The translations under genes were made by a program, and so were the position numbers. From NCBI GenBank assembly GCA_942493215.1, contig OW818670.1:1364001-1428000 (forward strand): DNA of 64,000 nucleotides, in the 5' to 3' direction. Source of the stretch: G942493215 sp942493215 (GTDB taxonomy: Bacteria > Bacillota_I > Bacilli_A > RF39 > UBA660). A model generated the notes under the pieces. It did not search any database. It was given only the letters and a program-made list of their open reading frames with translations, and was not told the origin of the DNA. Below are positions 63,736-64,000 of this stretch, piece by piece; the first letter of the stretch is position 1, and each line of letters starts with the position of its first letter.

Positions 63736-64000
63736 CTAATGATTTTCTTCAATATGTTCATCAAAGAAAGAAACAACTTCTTCTAATTTAATTTTATACT
63801 CTTCTTTAGTATGATTATCTTTTATTGTTAAAATATTACTCTTTATCTCATCTTCACCAATAATAATTATATATTTAGCATTTAATCTCTCAGCTTGTTT
63901 AAAATTACCTTTTAAATTACGACTCATATAATCAATATCAATATTGAATCCATTTAAGCGTAGGTTATTTGCTACTGCAAAGGCATAATTTTTCTCATTA
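63736..64000 (-). CDS. hisS: Histidyl-tRNA synthetase, C-terminal fragment
   Basis: The last 87 residues: FAVANNLRLNGFNIDIDYMSRNLKGNFKQAERLNAKYIIIIGEDEIKSN ... TIKDNHTKEEYKIKLEE, the anticodon-binding domain of HisRS. Open at the window edge. It stops nine bases before aspS, giving the usual hisS-aspS operon. Confidence 0.92.
   Translation of the reverse strand, partial: NEKNYAFAVANNLRLNGFNIDIDYMSRNLKGNFKQAERLNAKYIIIIGEDEIKSNILTIKDNHTKEEYKIKLEEVVSFFDEHIEENH

Overview
The window is AT-rich, uses TGA as a stop and TGG for Trp (genetic code 11), and looks like a low-GC Firmicute of class Bacilli. It has a full walled-cell division and peptidoglycan set (FtsA, FtsZ, FtsW, MurC, MurE, UppP), so it is not a wall-less mollicute. 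It also has endospore regulators (SpoIIGA, SigE, SigG, a YlmC/YmxH protein, a YjcZ-like tiny protein and a Cse60-like protein). Short gene spacing, gut-type surface proteins and archaeal-type AspRS suggest an uncultured gut lineage such as RF39, but this taxonomic guess is inference. Nearly all genes lie on the minus strand.

Layout, left to right: the 5' end of dnaG; comEC-comEA (DNA uptake); ftsW; a divergent pair of plus-strand genes (tiny Gly-rich membrane protein, def); uppP, ylmC and sigG; GNAT, murE; ttcA, dxs; lipoprotein and two secreted or membrane surface proteins; then sigE-spoIIGA-ftsZ-ftsA, the Bacillus order, but with seven genes inserted between sigE and sigG. Next come murC, a transglutaminase-fold protein, a CotH/VTC/DUF4956 operon, and parE with cse60-like, lipoprotein and YgjP-like genes.

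From 30.5 to 40.1 kb lies a surface locus. Two very large proteins begin with a type IV prepilin leader (G|M...E5) and continue as Ig-like repeat proteins. One carries eight 225-bp, four-Cys repeats and the other ends in a glycine-rich domain. A beta-propeller-like membrane protein is co-transcribed with the first. No pilus assembly genes are in the window, although ComEA and ComEC are.

From 40.2 to 59.7 kb are a YfcC-type transporter, a radical-SAM protein, a serine hydrolase, an FMN-binding-type lipoprotein, the classic rlmN-prpC-prkC-rsgA-rpe operon, mutL, a YcxB-like gene, uvrA, an overlapping pair of unrecognised genes, a NUDIX hydrolase, a nucleoside deoxyribosyltransferase-like protein and an unknown membrane protein.

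At 59.8-62.0 kb a 2.2-kb islet is inserted at the 3' end of tRNA-Met(CAT). It is bounded by an 18-bp duplication of the tRNA end and has matching 20-bp arm-type repeats inside each end, but carries no integrase. Its cargo is a Panacea-domain gene overlapping an unknown gene, plus a small membrane protein: a plausible toxin-antitoxin or defence cassette. Beyond it lie a 6S-like RNA, an archaeal-type aspartyl-tRNA synthetase and the 3' end of hisS.
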